Part shown: in pieces, positions 25,141 to 36,749 of the stretch
Position numbering within the stretch: the stretch's first letter is position 1
Layout: every line of letters starts with the position of its first letter
From: Epiperipatus broadwayi
Lineage: Eukaryota; Onychophora; Udeonychophora; Euonychophora; Peripatidae
Assembly (NCBI GenBank): GCA_028023455.1
Contig: JAQFVV010006274.1
Coordinates: 5,518,001 to 5,582,000 of the forward strand
DNA length: 64,000 nt
Direction: 5' to 3'
The notes under the pieces: generated by a model
What the model saw: the letters and a program-made list of their open reading frames with translations, nothing else
Told to the model about the DNA's origin: nothing
Databases searched by the model: none
Translations under genes and position numbers: made by a program

Positions 25141-25604
25141 TTACAATCATCATCATCATCAACCATTATCAATCCACTGCAGATGAAGGTCTCTCCAAGT
25201 TCAATCCTTATTTTCCTATTTTTAGCTTCTCTTCTCCACATCACTCCTGCACACTTTCTTATCTCATCCATCCATCTCACATTTGGTCTCTTTCTGGGTC
25301 TTTGAATCCCATTTAAAATTTCAATTGTCCATCTATTATCATCTCTTCTAACAATATGTCCAGCCCAACTCCACTTCAGTCTTTTAATTTTTTCAGTGAG
25401 GTCAGTAATACCTGTTTGTTCTCTTACCCATAGATTGCATTTTCGATCTCTTCTTGTTACTCCCAACATGCATCTCTCCATACTTCTTTGAGTGGTCTGA
25501 AGTCTTTGTATTGCTCTTCTATTAAGTGTCCAAATCTCAGATCCATAAATAAGAACTGGCAAAACACATTTATTAAAAACCTTCCTTTTCAAACACATAG
25601 GCAT
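25095..25604 (-). pseudogene. RTE LINE C-terminal region
   Basis: This open frame follows the reverse-transcriptase domain. It begins near CVLPVLIYGSEIWTLNRRAI and contains MERCMLGVTRRDR, LKWSWAGHIVRRDDNRWT and RPNVRWMDEIRKCAGVMWRR, all hallmark strings of the C-terminal part of RTE-family ORF2 proteins. The family ends shortly after a LGE motif, seen here as RIELGETF. Beyond it the frame runs into the simple-repeat tail as a string of aspartates, so the last 20 or so residues are not ancestral. The role of this C-terminal region is uncertain; it may help bind element RNA. It is separated from the reverse transcriptase by a frame break. Confidence 0.88.
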
Positions 25605-26480
25605 ATTTCCTTTTAGTATACGTTATTTCTACCAAAAGTACTCCAACCAAGTTTAATTCTATGATTAATTTCATCCATTATATTTCCATCTGTATTAATA
25701 ATCTGACTAAGGTATTTGTAACTGTTAATTTTTTCTAACTCATCATAATCAATCTTTATTTTCATATTTTGAAAATATCAATTAAACATTACTTTAGTCT
25801 TTTTAACATTTATCTTTAGTCCTATTTTCATCTGATAATTCCTGCAATATTTCCTGTAGCTCTAAAGCATTATTTGCAAAAACAACTACATCATCTGCAA
25901 AATCTAAATGACTTAAATAATCTCCATTTACTTTCACTCCTTTAGCTTCCCATTTTAATCCACAAAATACTTCTTGCAGCACTGTTGTAAAAAGTTTTGG
26001 AGATATGGAGTCACCCTGTTACACCCTTTTCAATGTTGATTTTCCTACTATCATTATGTAATCTAATTATAATCTACTGTACTAAAACCACTTTTGAATC
26101 CAGCTTGTTCTCTTGGTTGGTGGAAATCCAGTGTTTTCTGTAGACGAGTTGTAATTATCTTAGTAAAAATTTTGTATAAAACTGATAAAAGACTGAAAGG
26201 TCTGTAATTTCTAATATCTTCTTTATCACCTTTTTTAAATATTAATATTAATACTGCATTCTTCCAATCATCTGGTACATCTTTATCATTTAGACATTTG
26301 GTATATAACTTTGCTAAAAAAAATTTCTATTTCTTCACCTGCTTCTTTTAATATATCAATTATAATTCCATCATTACCTGGAGCCTTTCCTTTCTTCATA
26401 AATTTAATTGCATGTCTCACTTCCTCATTCAAAATTCTGGGCAATTCAGGAGATATAATAGGTATTGGAGGCAATTGTTA
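25605..26480 (-). pseudogene. RTE LINE reverse transcriptase, frameshifted
   Basis: This segment would encode the RNA-dependent DNA polymerase that copies the element at its target site. In order on the minus strand: IKFMKKGKAPGNDGIIIDIL (about 26370-26440), the finger motif; FSLLSVLYKIFTKIITTRL then QPREQAGFK (26090-26210), motifs A/0 of the family; QGDSISPKLFTTVLQEVF (about 25970-26020), motif B; and HLDFADDVVVFANN (about 25880-25910), the catalytic box with both aspartates present. The motifs are well preserved, but they lie in more than one frame, and a long in-frame product is absent. The copy is therefore inactive. Retention of FADD suggests it died more recently than the Jockey-like copies in this window. 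Confidence 0.88.
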
Positions 26481-26566
26481 TTTATTACTATATAATTCTT
26501 GATAGAGGTCTTTTACACATTTCATCATGTCATCTTTCTTTTTAGTAATAATGCTATCTTTTATTC

Positions 26567-27055
26567 TTATTGCAGATATAAATTTCCTACCAATACAAAA
26601 TATTGTTTTACACTCTTTAGACTTTTATTCTCTTCTACATCTTTCTTTGCTAGTTCACAATTATACTTTCTTATATCACTTTCAAATCTTTTCTGCACCA
26701 TTTTACAAAATTTGAGATATTCAATCTTTTTTAATGCATCATTGTTGTATATCCTCATAGTCCTTCTTTTCTTCGTAAATTCTCTAGTCTCAGTAGAAAT
26801 TTTATTGGTAAATTGCTGCTTTTTTCTACCAACTATCTTTGTTGCAGTTTTTAAAAGTATATCGGTTATTTTCCTATTAATGTCATTCAAATCTGAATCA
26901 TGTTCAAAATCTACTAATACTTGAAACCAATTAGTAAGTTCTAATTTAAATTCATTAGAATGTTTCTGAAGATTAAGAATATCAACTGTAAATATTGTTT
27001 TTCTTAATAATTTTTGTCTCTCTAGTTTTGCATTAACATGTATCTTACTAATCAA
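26567..27055 (-). pseudogene. RTE LINE linker between endonuclease and RT
   Basis: This 162-codon open frame lies between the endonuclease and reverse-transcriptase pieces of the same element. It is rich in K, R and E and contains TKIVGRKKQQFTNKISTETR followed by KRRTMRIY, which resembles the region after the endonuclease in RTE proteins (typically an ISxET-xLI-x-RR arrangement). It overlaps the end of the endonuclease frame at 27052-27055, so one base change would separate or join them. It has no catalytic role of its own. Confidence 0.75.
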
Positions 27056-27585
27056 TGATCACTTCTTGTGTTAAATTTATTAAGAACATTACAATCTTGA
27101 AATATGTATTTTCTGTTAGTCAAAATATAATCCAATTCTCCTGTATCTTCATTTGGATGCTTCCATGACCATTTTCTTTTAACATTTGTCTCAAAAAAAG
27201 AATTCATAATATAAAGTTTTTCTTTTTCTGCAAACTCCACAAGTCTATGTCCTCTCTCATTTCTATTACCATAACCAAAATTACCTACAACATTTTCATC
27301 TTTCATTTGTTTACTAATTCTAGCATTAAAGTCTCCCATAACAATTTTAAAATGTTGTTTACTCTGATCGAAAGCCTTTTGTACATCCATATAAAAATCT
27401 TCTATAACTTCATCATTATGAGAACTTGTAGGGGCATAAACCTGAATTATCTGCATTTGGTATCTGCTATTAAGTTGTAAAATTAATCTTGCCACTCTGT
27501 CCGATACACCATCAATCTCCATTACATATATATATAACTGAATATTTGTAAATACAGTAACTAAATAATTAAAAATTTTATCCAC
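27052..27585 (-). pseudogene. RTE LINE AP-endonuclease domain, partial
   Basis: The domain would nick target DNA to prime reverse transcription. Visible strings are IIQVYAPTSSHNDEVIEDFY, FKIVMGDFNARI (the conserved GDFNA catalytic loop), GNRNERGHRLVEFAEKEKL and WKHPNEDTGELDYILTNRKY (the D-Y-I motif). The frame stops at a position equivalent to the conserved SDH motif, and SDH itself is the last residue triplet seen. The N-terminal part, including the first catalytic N and E residues, is missing. The first 20 or so codons of the ORF belong to the neighbouring palindrome, so the open frame start is not the ancestral start. Confidence 0.9.
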
Positions 27586-28170
27586 TTTGGAGCGCTTTTG
27601 ATTATCCCAGTAATCTTTGTCAACTAAAGCTTTGAAATGCTAACTTTCCCACAATTCCATGATCTTAACATTTGGTGCTTGCCTGTTAATTAAGTCATGT
27701 TTATATTTGTATATTAGCATAGTTTCCTTTATTTTTCTTTTATTGTTATTTTTTTCAATTTACAATATTTTCACATTGTTGAAATTGAAGTCAAAACCAT
27801 AAATACATGATTTATTATTAAAATGAGTTCAGAAATCGAAACAGAATTGCATAGTAGATAATAATATTTCAGCATCTGTTTTTTACGACCATAATAAATC
27901 ATGTATTTATGGTTTTGACTTCAATTTTAACAATGTAAAAATATTACAAATTGAAAAAAATAGCAATAAAAATAAAGGAAGCTATGCTAATATACAAATA
28001 TAAACATGACTTAATTAACAGGCAAGCATTAAACGTTAAGATCATGGAATTGTGGGAAAGTTAGCATTTCATAGCTTTAGTTGACAAAGATTACTGGGAT
28101 AATCAAAAGCGCTCCTAAGTAGATAAAAATTTTAATTATTTATGTATTTACAAATATTCAGTTATATAAT
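27526..28170. repeat. fold-back element, 290-bp arms
   Basis: Left arm 27526-27818 and right arm 27890-28170 are inverse copies around a loop of about 71 bp. Landmarks are TAACTGAATATTTGTAAATAC against GTATTTACAAATATTCAGTTA, and AAAACCATAAATACATGATT against its inverse at 27896-27915. It abuts the broken 5' end of the RTE LINE. Arms are about 90% alike by eye. No coding content; transposon superfamily unknown. Confidence 0.9.
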
Positions 28171-28247
28171 TACGTATATTGCTTTAAAAATGTAGATATC
28201 GAATAATAATAATATTATTATAATTATATATCATATATGAGAGCGTA

Positions 28248-28625
28248 CCAATTGGTTTCGAGCTTTTGGCTCACCTCAGTGAGGTGCTAGAATATTCAGA
28301 CACTAGATCTAAAATATCCACTCCAAAGACCCAGCACTTATTTAATACGTAACTTTTAAATAGAAACTCTGAAATTTTTAAATAAGTGCTGGGTCTTTGA
28401 ATAGATATTTTAGATCTAGTGTCTGAATATTCTAGCTCCTCACTGAGATGAGCCAAAAGCTTGAAACCAATTGGTCTGGGGATAGAAATATTCTAGATAG
28501 AGATTTTAAATATCTTTCTCTTACTGCACTTATTAATAAGAGCTTGTTTGAGCTATTGGTATATTCCCTATATTACATATTTATAAATACAAGCTTATAA
28601 AAGCAATGTCTCGCTATATATGACT
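28248..28625. repeat. fold-back family F, copy 1
   Basis: Arms 28248-28343 and 28380-28475 are inverse copies (ACCAATTGG then TTTCGAGCTTTTGGCTCA, and GACCCAGCACTTATTT in the inner part). The outer flank to about 28625 (ACAAGCTTATAAAA then ATATATGACTTGCT) matches the outer flank of the copy at 42.7-43.4 kb. The core CAGTGAGG and the string CTGGGTCTTTG/GCCCAGCACTT are shared with the other copies. The short minus-strand ORF across the hairpin is incidental. Confidence 0.85.
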
Positions 28626-29340
28626 TGCTTTTTTGATTATTATATATACATATCCATGAATCTCAATTTCTTTATTAGAACCATCCTCCCCATAGGTAGC
28701 AGAGTTCTCTTTTCAGAGTATACTCCAGAGTTCTTTTCTCTAAGATATACATTTATTTATATAAACTGGGATGTAGAGATGATGTTTGTAAAAAGTCCAT
28801 CTTATACAATCAATCATATCACTAGGATAACCTTCTTACCATCAAGACTTTAGGGCCTCCAGGATATATTATACAAAAGAATTTATTTTAAGTTCACCTT
28901 CAGAAAATGAAAGCCCAACGGTTTGGGCTTTAAAAAATACTGTAAGTCAGCAAATGATTCATGTAAGTAATATTTAGCAATGTACTTGAGCCATAGTCAC
29001 ACTTGTTCCAGGTATATTATTATTATCATCTAAATAATTGTCTTTGCTATGTGGAAGAACTATCATCTAGTGTAACTTGGTCTCATGCTCATTTTGTAAA
29101 TAGAGTTTTCATTTTCAATGCAGTTCTGTCAGAGAAAAAAACTTAGAAATAAAATGTATAGATGAAAGTAATGAATTAAACTCTTCAATTTATAAATTAT
29201 TAGAATAAATGAACAAAATTTAGATGCAATACCTGGTAATGAATTAAACTCTTCAATTTATAAATAAAATTTCAAATAGTTAATTTGCAAGCTATAGTTG
29301 GAGCACTATGTGTTACTCTTTTAATTGAAATTGTTTTAAA
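28626..29340. other. spacer with short tandem duplication
   Basis: TAATGAATTAAACTCTTCAA occurs at 29169 and again at 29237, a tandem duplication of about 68 bp (29167-29262). Otherwise no feature is seen. Confidence 0.5.
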
Positions 29341-29889
29341 TAGAATTTGAAAATGTCTGGATTAAACAAAGGAGATTGCTGACTTTGAACAATCTGATTT
29401 AGACAAGAATATTGGAACTGAATACAATAATGATGAAAATTTAAGTGATTCATTGAGAGATAGATATTGTATATGTTAAGTGATTAAAATATATTAATCA
29501 AATTAGACAAAACATTCAAATATTGCCTCATTTGTAAATATAATAAGAGATCAGTTTTTTCTAAACACTAAAAACTATAAATTAACTGTTTCTGACATTT
29601 TTCCAGATACTACAAATAGTGAACACATATTTCAAAATGAAAACTTTTCTTTTGGGGAAAAAAGAAAAAACAAATCTATTGAAAAGCACAACAGATTGCA
29701 AAAGAAAAGGGGTTTAAGTCTATATGGATTAAAGATGGGGAAATTTTAATGAGAAAAGATAGTGGGATTAAAGTTATTAGAATTAACTATGAAAATAACT
29801 TAACAAAATTATGACAAAAATATGATAATCCATGTAAAAATATGAATGATTTGGTCTTATTTAAAAAATATAAATTTAAAATACATTAT

Positions 29890-30420
29890 GTAAATGAACA
29901 TGAGAAGTATTAAAAAACATTTTGATGAATTTTTCATTTTTCTTCACATGGAAAACTATGATTTTGATGTAATTTCATTAATTGAAATTTGGATAACAAA
30001 AAATAACAATCTACTTTACAGTATTTAAAGATTATAATTCTGTTATTTTCCCAAGACTCACAAAAAGTTCTGAAGGAGATATGATATTTTATAAATCACA
30101 CTTTGCTATAACTCCTTCAATTTTAAAGAATAATACTAATGAATATATTATACTAAATATTACATTTTTTATCAAAGAAATATATTATCTTGGTTCTAAA
30201 TAGATAGCTTATGGCAACAACAAATATCCGAATTTAAGAGGGATTGTTGAGCACATAAATATGAATCTTATTATTTTGATAGGTGTTATTAGTATCAATA
30301 TTATGCCAGATCATCTTAATCAGAATCGTCAAAGTTTTTTTAATCATATTTTGGTTTTCAAGCAATATATTTTCCAATTTACTCATTTTGTGGGTTGTTT
30401 ATGAAGTAGTAAAAATTTTT
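29890..30420 (+). pseudogene. LINE endonuclease remnant
   Basis: At 29897 the sequence reads MNMRSIKKHFDEFFIFL then YDFDVISLIEIWITKNN, matching the start of Jockey/CR1 AP-like endonucleases (N-RS---NFDEL, then D-I-LTETW-). Further on, SSEGDMIFYKS corresponds to the GGV-I-V-- motif, and IILIGVISINIMP near 30265-30305 corresponds to IILGDFNIN with the catalytic aspartate region altered. Several stops and frame changes interrupt the domain. It would once have nicked target DNA for target-primed reverse transcription. Confidence 0.8.
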
Positions 30421-30817
30421 ATTACTAATCATTTGGTATTGTTGTAGAAGCATGTATATCTAGGGATTCTGATAAATATATACAGTATATCTATTTTTTT
30501 TTCATTCTAAACTCAAAATGAATTTTGAAATGCAATTGTGAGATCATATATATTTGCAAAAAAGTGGTGATAAAACTTGTGAAATTTATAAATATTATAA
30601 AAAGTGCAATAGCATCTTCCCCTCATTCAATGTCTACCCATAAATCATTAATAAAAAGAAATGTTTAGATTTCATACGATCTTATTTATAAAATAAATTT
30701 TAGAAATAAGTTGTATAAATAAATGAAAGAACATAAAAAAGAGAGAGATAAAGCTTAGATAAATTACTTTTCAAAGAAATGGATTAAAGGGAAATTTTTT
30801 TTTTTCCATGTGTCAAA

Positions 30818-30897
30818 GCATCAGCCAAGGAAGCGAACCCGCAAACCCGGGACAACTGCTTGTAAGGCAGCTGTGCTGACCACTCGGCCACTAATGC
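30818..30897 (-). tRNA. tRNA-like pseudogene or SINE head
   Basis: The 80 bases on the minus strand start GCATTAGTGGCCGAGTGG and end GGCTGATGC. The first and last seven bases pair fully (one G-U). GTGGCCGAGTGG matches an RNA polymerase III A box, and GGTTCGCTTCC is a two-mismatch B box. The anticodon arm (GCTGC, loop CTTACAA, GCAGT) would present UAC, a valine anticodon, yet the length and A-box form are those of long-variable-arm (Leu/Ser type) tRNAs. The invariant A58 is C, and the T and D stems pair poorly. An A-run about 11 bases past the 3' end suggests a retrotransposed copy. I therefore call it a pseudogene or SINE head, not a working tRNA. Confidence 0.6.
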
Positions 30898-31084
30898 TTG
30901 ACTTTTGTTGAAAAAATAAAGTTAATATAATTTACTAGATATTGTGGATAATGAAAAGATTGTTGCTGATACATTCAAGCATATACTTTGTTGACATTAT
31001 CAAATCAGTTATATCAACAATCAAATCATTTTGTTCCTTTTATGATAAATAAATGCATTTTATAAACTATGGTGTGCTTTCATA

Positions 31085-32860
31085 TACAAAAATATGAAAT
31101 TGTAGATGTAATTAGAACTATCAAAAATAAAAATAAAATTGAAGGTAAGGATGGAATATCAACTTTAATTGTACATGAAAATTTGAATACATTATTATTA
31201 TTGTTTTGCATTACTTGTTTAATTTCTCTTTAAAATGATATATATCAAGTGTCTGAAATGTACAAGTGTAATATTAATCTTCAAATGTGTTGAAAAAGAA
31301 AATATAGCAAACTATTGTCTTATGGCAGCCCTATTCTTCATATCAAAGATCTTTGAGGTTTATATCAAAGAAAGGATTCTTTCATTTTTTATAAAATATA
31401 ATTTTTTCTCAATGAAATAACGTTTTTTTTTTGTTTGTTTTTTTGTCGAACAGGTCAACAGAGTAAACAATCACGGGGAATACATATCAAAATCACTTGA
31501 TAATGAATTAAAAATTAGAATGCTAAGCCTAACAAAAGCCTTTGATGTGATTCCTCATGTTAAACTTTATATATTTCTCTCTTCTGCTGGACTGAGAGGA
31601 ACTGTGACTAATTGGTTAGTTTAAACTCTAGAAAATCCAAATAGTAAAACTTAATGATGTGATAAGTGATTGTCTGAAGTTGAATATAGTGTACCACAAG
31701 GTGCATTTTTTTTAGAACTCCTTTTATTTACCATTGGTATCAATAGGTTGTTGAATTTGGATTGTCACTCAAACATATTCTGCTATGCAGATGGTGCTGC
31801 ATTAGTATTGTGAATTAATTCTAACTTCTAAGCTTACTCTCAACTAATGAATATATTCTTATTACAATATTATCAAAGATCAGATTCAATTTACAATAAG
31901 ATTGGCAAATGAAATAATAATAAAAATAAATTAACAGCTGATGATGTAAACATAGCCAATTGGAAAGCTAGGTTAGTGAATCAAATTGTTTCCATTATAG
32001 AGAAAGATCTTGTTATATATATTGAAATCCATTTGAGAGGGGAAATCAGACAATTGTCAAATGTTGACTGGCAGTACTATGCTGTCTACAGTAGTGCAGA
32101 AAATAGTGAGGCTGTCATCATTGCACTTGGACATGATGTAAGCCACCTACCTAAATGTCTGGGTTCAAAAGGAAATCATAGCATTCCATTGTATCTAATC
32201 ATTTTGTAAATATTTTATATTATAAATATGTAAAATATATTTACTTACAGAATTGTGTGTTATTCTTAAATGACTAGGAATATTACTCCTGACCATATTG
32301 CAATATAAATATAACATTTAATAACTTCAGCAATAAATTTTATTATTATGGAGCAATTATTACATAATAACTCAAACAAAATTGCAAAATGGTTATATAA
32401 TCATGGTTTATCATTTAATTATGATAAAACAAAATATACAGTGTTTCACTACAAAAATGATTATATACAGGATTTGAAAATACAAATTTTATCTGACTGA
32501 AAATAAAATTGAAAGAACTTGTGAAATCTCATATACAGTTATATTAGTTTCATATCTTTCATGGGACAAACACATTATAAACAAGATACATATTGCAACA
32601 AAAAGTTATTTTAGATATTTATAAATCAATTTATGATAATAAAATTGTATATAGTATAACAATATAGTGATATATTATAGCAATGTAGTCATATTAGGTC
32701 TTGTATATAACTTAAAATTATACTTTCAGAATTCAAAATAAATTTGTAGACAATCCAATGCTAAATTGTATAGTGAGTTTGATTTACTTATAATATTTAT
32801 TTTAAAATATTGCAAACAAATCCATTCTATGAATTTATCAGCAACCTCTTTTGGCTAATA
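31085..32860 (+). pseudogene. LINE reverse transcriptase remnant, interrupted
   Basis: In order on the plus strand: IRTIKNKNKIEGKDGISTLI (about 31112-31170), the finger motif; ENIANYCLMAALFFISKIFE (31300-31360), equivalent to NYRPISLL-SKIFE; LTKAFDVIPHVKLY (31530-31575), motif A, equivalent to LSKAFDT--H; YSVPQGAFF (31690-31720), motif B; and FCYADGAALVL (31780-31815), the catalytic box with the second aspartate replaced by glycine. After about 500 bp of foreign-looking sequence, KIAKWLYNHGLSFNYDKTKY (32380-32440) and VSYLSWDKHI resume the family's thumb region. The copy is inactive by multiple stops and the altered catalytic box. The open frame 31976-32209 falls in the apparent insertion and matches nothing I know. 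Confidence 0.8.
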
Positions 32861-33109
32861 GATCTCGAGTAAAAAAAAACTTTTATTATTAAAACACAAT
32901 AAAAAACGAAAATATATTTTAGAACCTAGATTTTTCAATATTTTTATACAAAATAGAAAAACTTCTTCAGACAATATAACTATACACAAATTTAGAAAAA
33001 TATTAAGTTCTTGGATCATAGGAAATGGACGTATAAAATTGTTCAAAGAATGATATGTTATAGCTATATTTTTCATATGTTTTAAATTTAAATACTTATT
33101 GTTTTTTTA

Positions 33110-36100
33110 AACTTCACATATAAAGATATTGTAAAATATTCTCATGTGTGATTTTTTTCATGAGCACAATGGTGAAATTAAATTACAACTTAAATTATTA
33201 TTACTATTATCATCAAAAACAATTTAATTATAACAAACAATTTTCATTTAAACTATTTTTAAATGTTTAGATATTATTTAATGGAAATGTGTGGGGAATA
33301 TCAGTAAATAATAAAGCGTTTATGTTGGCAGGCGAACTTATATAACAGAAATATTAATAAAGTCAAGGAATGTGGAACGATTGTTCTGTCAAGGCTGCAT
33401 ATTGAGAATATGTGCCAATCCAGACATGATGGTATTAATATATAGTTATCTTTTATAATTATATAACCAGCTAAAAAGAATGCAATTCATTTTATAGATA
33501 CTACAGTTTTATATAAAGCTGACTTGTGATAGAGTAGACAACCTATCAGGCATATGCAAATATATACCATAAATTGTAGTTGCTAGTCTCAATGTAAAAA
33601 GATGAAAACTTATTAATCATAATGAATATGGTGCAATTAAGATTTTGTGACATAGAGAATAAATAAATACTTCAAAGAAAACAAAAATAATGCTTAATTC
33701 TACTTACTAATAAAATAAAAATGTATGGAATGCATAAATTGAACTATTTGCATTTTATTTGTGAATATAAATAAATAAATTGTATATAAAATTTACTTAA
33801 AAATGTAAATTATTTGATTATTTCTTTACAACAATAATAATACAGTATTAATATAACTTGCTTAATCATTAAAATTAAGACTTCTATTGAGCAATTCCAT
33901 GGATATGTAGTTATCGTCAGAATTTTAAAGATGTATAAGTTTGTATGTATGTTATCTAAATTATTCAAGTTGATTTCAAAGATATATGTAAGAGTTCTTA
34001 TTTTAATTTTCTGCTAGCAGTAAATTTGCTAATGTTATGTTTATAACAACATCATGTCTATATTATAGTATTCTAACCAAAATTTAGTAGCTTTGAAAAG
34101 AGACTTTTTCTATAAAAATTCTGCATATGAAGTTTATAATGGATTCTTTTGGTAGATCCTGAAATAGGACAGGTTTATATTGATCTTTTATGTAATTAAA
34201 CATTACTCTTGTTTTTTGATTGCCTTATGTAACATCTATCAGTAAACGTTGCTTTTTTTTATCATAGTGCATTCTTTTAGGTTTTATTTATCCATCTTTA
34301 ATGAATGTAGTTATTACTCTAAATCATTAGTTTTCAGCAGATATAGACACTCTTTTAAATTAAGATAGGTCTTATTTTTTCTTACATCAATTTTCTGTCA
34401 AATACTTATCAGCTTTTTAGAATTTTATCTACAGAGAAAAAAAGAAAAAAATAACTATTTAATTTGATTTATATTATTATTTCTGTAATAGACAATATCA
34501 GAAGTATAATGCGATAGGGATAGGTGAACTCGTTTTATTCAACCCTGTATTTATTGCAGCATTTAAAAATCTGTCATGAACAATTTTAAAAATTTGAATT
34601 ATTTTGTAATATCTATTATCAGAATATTTTAAACAATTTAATTTATTAAAATATTTAAACAATTGCTGAATCTTAAAATATCAGCTAAAATAAAGAATGA
34701 TAAAAATGCATTATCTTGTGATTTGTTCAATGCCAATCTTTCTATAAGTAGACAGCTTTTGAAGTTAATAACATGGTCATGATACTTGTTTGACAATGAA
34801 ATTGATCCTTTACATGCTAGATTATTTTTTAAACTTTTTTTCAGAAACGAAGCATTCGGAGTCATATCTAGAAGTTTACATATCCCAATTAGTGATCTAA
34901 AACATTCAACCTCTAGGATTCTGGATTCAACTTTGTGATATACTCTTGTTTCAAATAATTAATTTAAATTGCACACACTAATAGATTTCAACTATTAGAG
35001 AAGTATTCTGCATACACTGCAATACATTTTGTCCCAGTGATTCCAAATAGCCAGAAATTGGTCAAAGCAATAGTTATAGTTTTTGGTTGCATTACCAGTC
35101 TCTGCTATCTAACTACACTATCAAAACTAATAAACTAATGAAAAATACATTTCATATATATTAGATATGTTTTTTTTTTTGCCCAAAATTTTGATTGTTA
35201 AAAATTTCTATTTGAAGTATACATTACGATTTTAAAAAAAGTCTATTTTGGCTTCTTAGATATCATTATTGTAAATTAATTTTAAAAGTTTTTTTTTTCA
35301 TGTGTTTCTATAATATTTTGTTGTTATAATACTTTAATTTTTATTCATACATAAATGTATTATTAGGAATTCTTTACATATTCGATTTATATAATTATGT
35401 ATGTACTTATATATAAAAGTATAAAATATACAGTATTTCTCCATGTGTGTACATAATATCCAACAGCAGAATTAATGTTTATGCTTCCAATTAATTATCA
35501 AATTTAATTTGAAATTTATTCTGACAAATTTTTTTTATGATTTGAATATAACTATTTAAATGTTTTATTTTAATTTTTTTCAATAATATATATTGTAACA
35601 GATAAATGAAAAAATAGACAAAAGAATTATGAATTATTAAAATATGTGCTTATAATCTGCACCACTTGTAACAGTAAGAAAAATTACTGTAATAATGAAA
35701 AGGGCTGCTATTTTGTAACCGTTTACAATCTATATATTGATGAGTGATAAAATGATAGTTGCTATAATTCAATAACTAAACACTAAACAGGATATATGAT
35801 ATGCTCCAGCGGTTCATTATTTGTAACTGAGTAAATTAAATGAGAAATGAATTCACTGTGTTAGCTAAAATACAATTTATAATTAAATAAGGATGATGCT
35901 AACATATAAATAAGAACATATGCATATCATGCTCTATTTGGATGTCTATTTCTAATTAATTAAATATAACATTATAGCCCGATTGCAACTATCCTAAACA
36001 TTAATTCTGTTACACTAATAATGAAATAAATAAATTATCTCATTTCTTAAAACATAAAATAATAAAATGACAATTAAAACTATTATCATTAAAGATTTAA

Positions 36101-36740
36101 AATATTTGGATATTGGGGAAGTCATTTGAACAATAAAATATATTAGTCATTCCTATTACACAAAATAATATTAAATATAGCAACTGAATAAAATTACCCA
36201 CTGTGAGATTCCTGGAGTGCATTTTGCTTATCTCCAATACTAGGTTCTTTTAACAAAGAATCCTTCCTATTCTTCTTTCCAAATATATAAGACCCTTCAT
36301 GGTCACACAAACACACTGATGCTATTCATGACAACTTATAAAACATATTACACAAAGTTAATAAGTTGGAAAAGGGATGGGATCACTTTTTATTCAGTTT
36401 AGCTAAGTATATGTGTTTTCCCACGAGCGCCACTAGATTGTTTTAAATCTAGATAAATATCTGTTTAGAGTGTACTGAGTTCAAACTCCTTCGGTACATT
36501 TTTATCACACATGACTTGGATGACTAATGAAAAAAATGACATTCTTATATTTTACTCATGTCAATAAAATCATAAGATCCCCATATCACCAAAATTTATA
36601 TAGATCAAAGACTCTTGTAGACATTGCTAGCTCATTTTATGTATATTGATGAACAGACAAGTATAATCTTATTAATGGCTTCTAAACAAGCATCGTGAAG
36701 ACCATTATTGATATTGATGGCCATTTAACTAGATTATTTA
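33110..36740. other. unassigned AT-rich spacer
   Basis: No gene, RNA or element recognised. At 36415-36500 CGAGCGCCACTAGATTG and GAGTTCAAACTCC resemble the A and B boxes of a tRNA-derived SINE, but the match is weak. A segment at about 35490-35600 (around AAATTTAATTTGAA and TATAACTATTTAAATGTTTT) recurs at 40745-40855. Confidence 0.4.
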
Positions 36741-36749
36741 TCACAATAT

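Larger units (their letters stand above)
25146..27525 (-). mobile_element. RTE-type LINE, 5'-truncated, minus orientation
   Basis: Endonuclease, reverse transcriptase and C-terminal segments lie in the correct order on the minus strand (27.5 down to 25.15 kb). The 3' end is marked by a (TGA)n run on the element strand (plus-strand ATCATCATCATCATC from 25146), a usual RTE tail. The 5' end is lost: recognisable endonuclease sequence stops where a large palindrome begins at about 27526. Such proteins are often annotated as craniofacial-development-protein-2-like or endonuclease-reverse transcriptase. It is the best preserved LINE in the window, but it is broken into several frames. Confidence 0.9.
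29340..33110 (+). mobile_element. Jockey/CR1-like LINE, heavily decayed
   Basis: The plus strand carries, in order, an ORF1-tail remnant (GFKSIWIKDGEILMRKD in mixed frames near 29700-29770), endonuclease start, endonuclease core, reverse transcriptase and a C-terminal region to about 33060. Every domain is frame-broken. The copy has suffered at least two insertions: a tRNA-like sequence with A-tail at 30.80-30.90 kb, and probably about 500 bp of unrelated sequence within the reverse transcriptase (about 31810-32300). No terminal repeat or target duplication was identified. Confidence 0.85.

Noticed and set aside
26286-27480. Plus-strand ORFs of 62-141 codons at 26311, 26499, 26527 and 27247.
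   Set aside because: They are antisense shadows of the RTE LINE reading frames on the minus strand.
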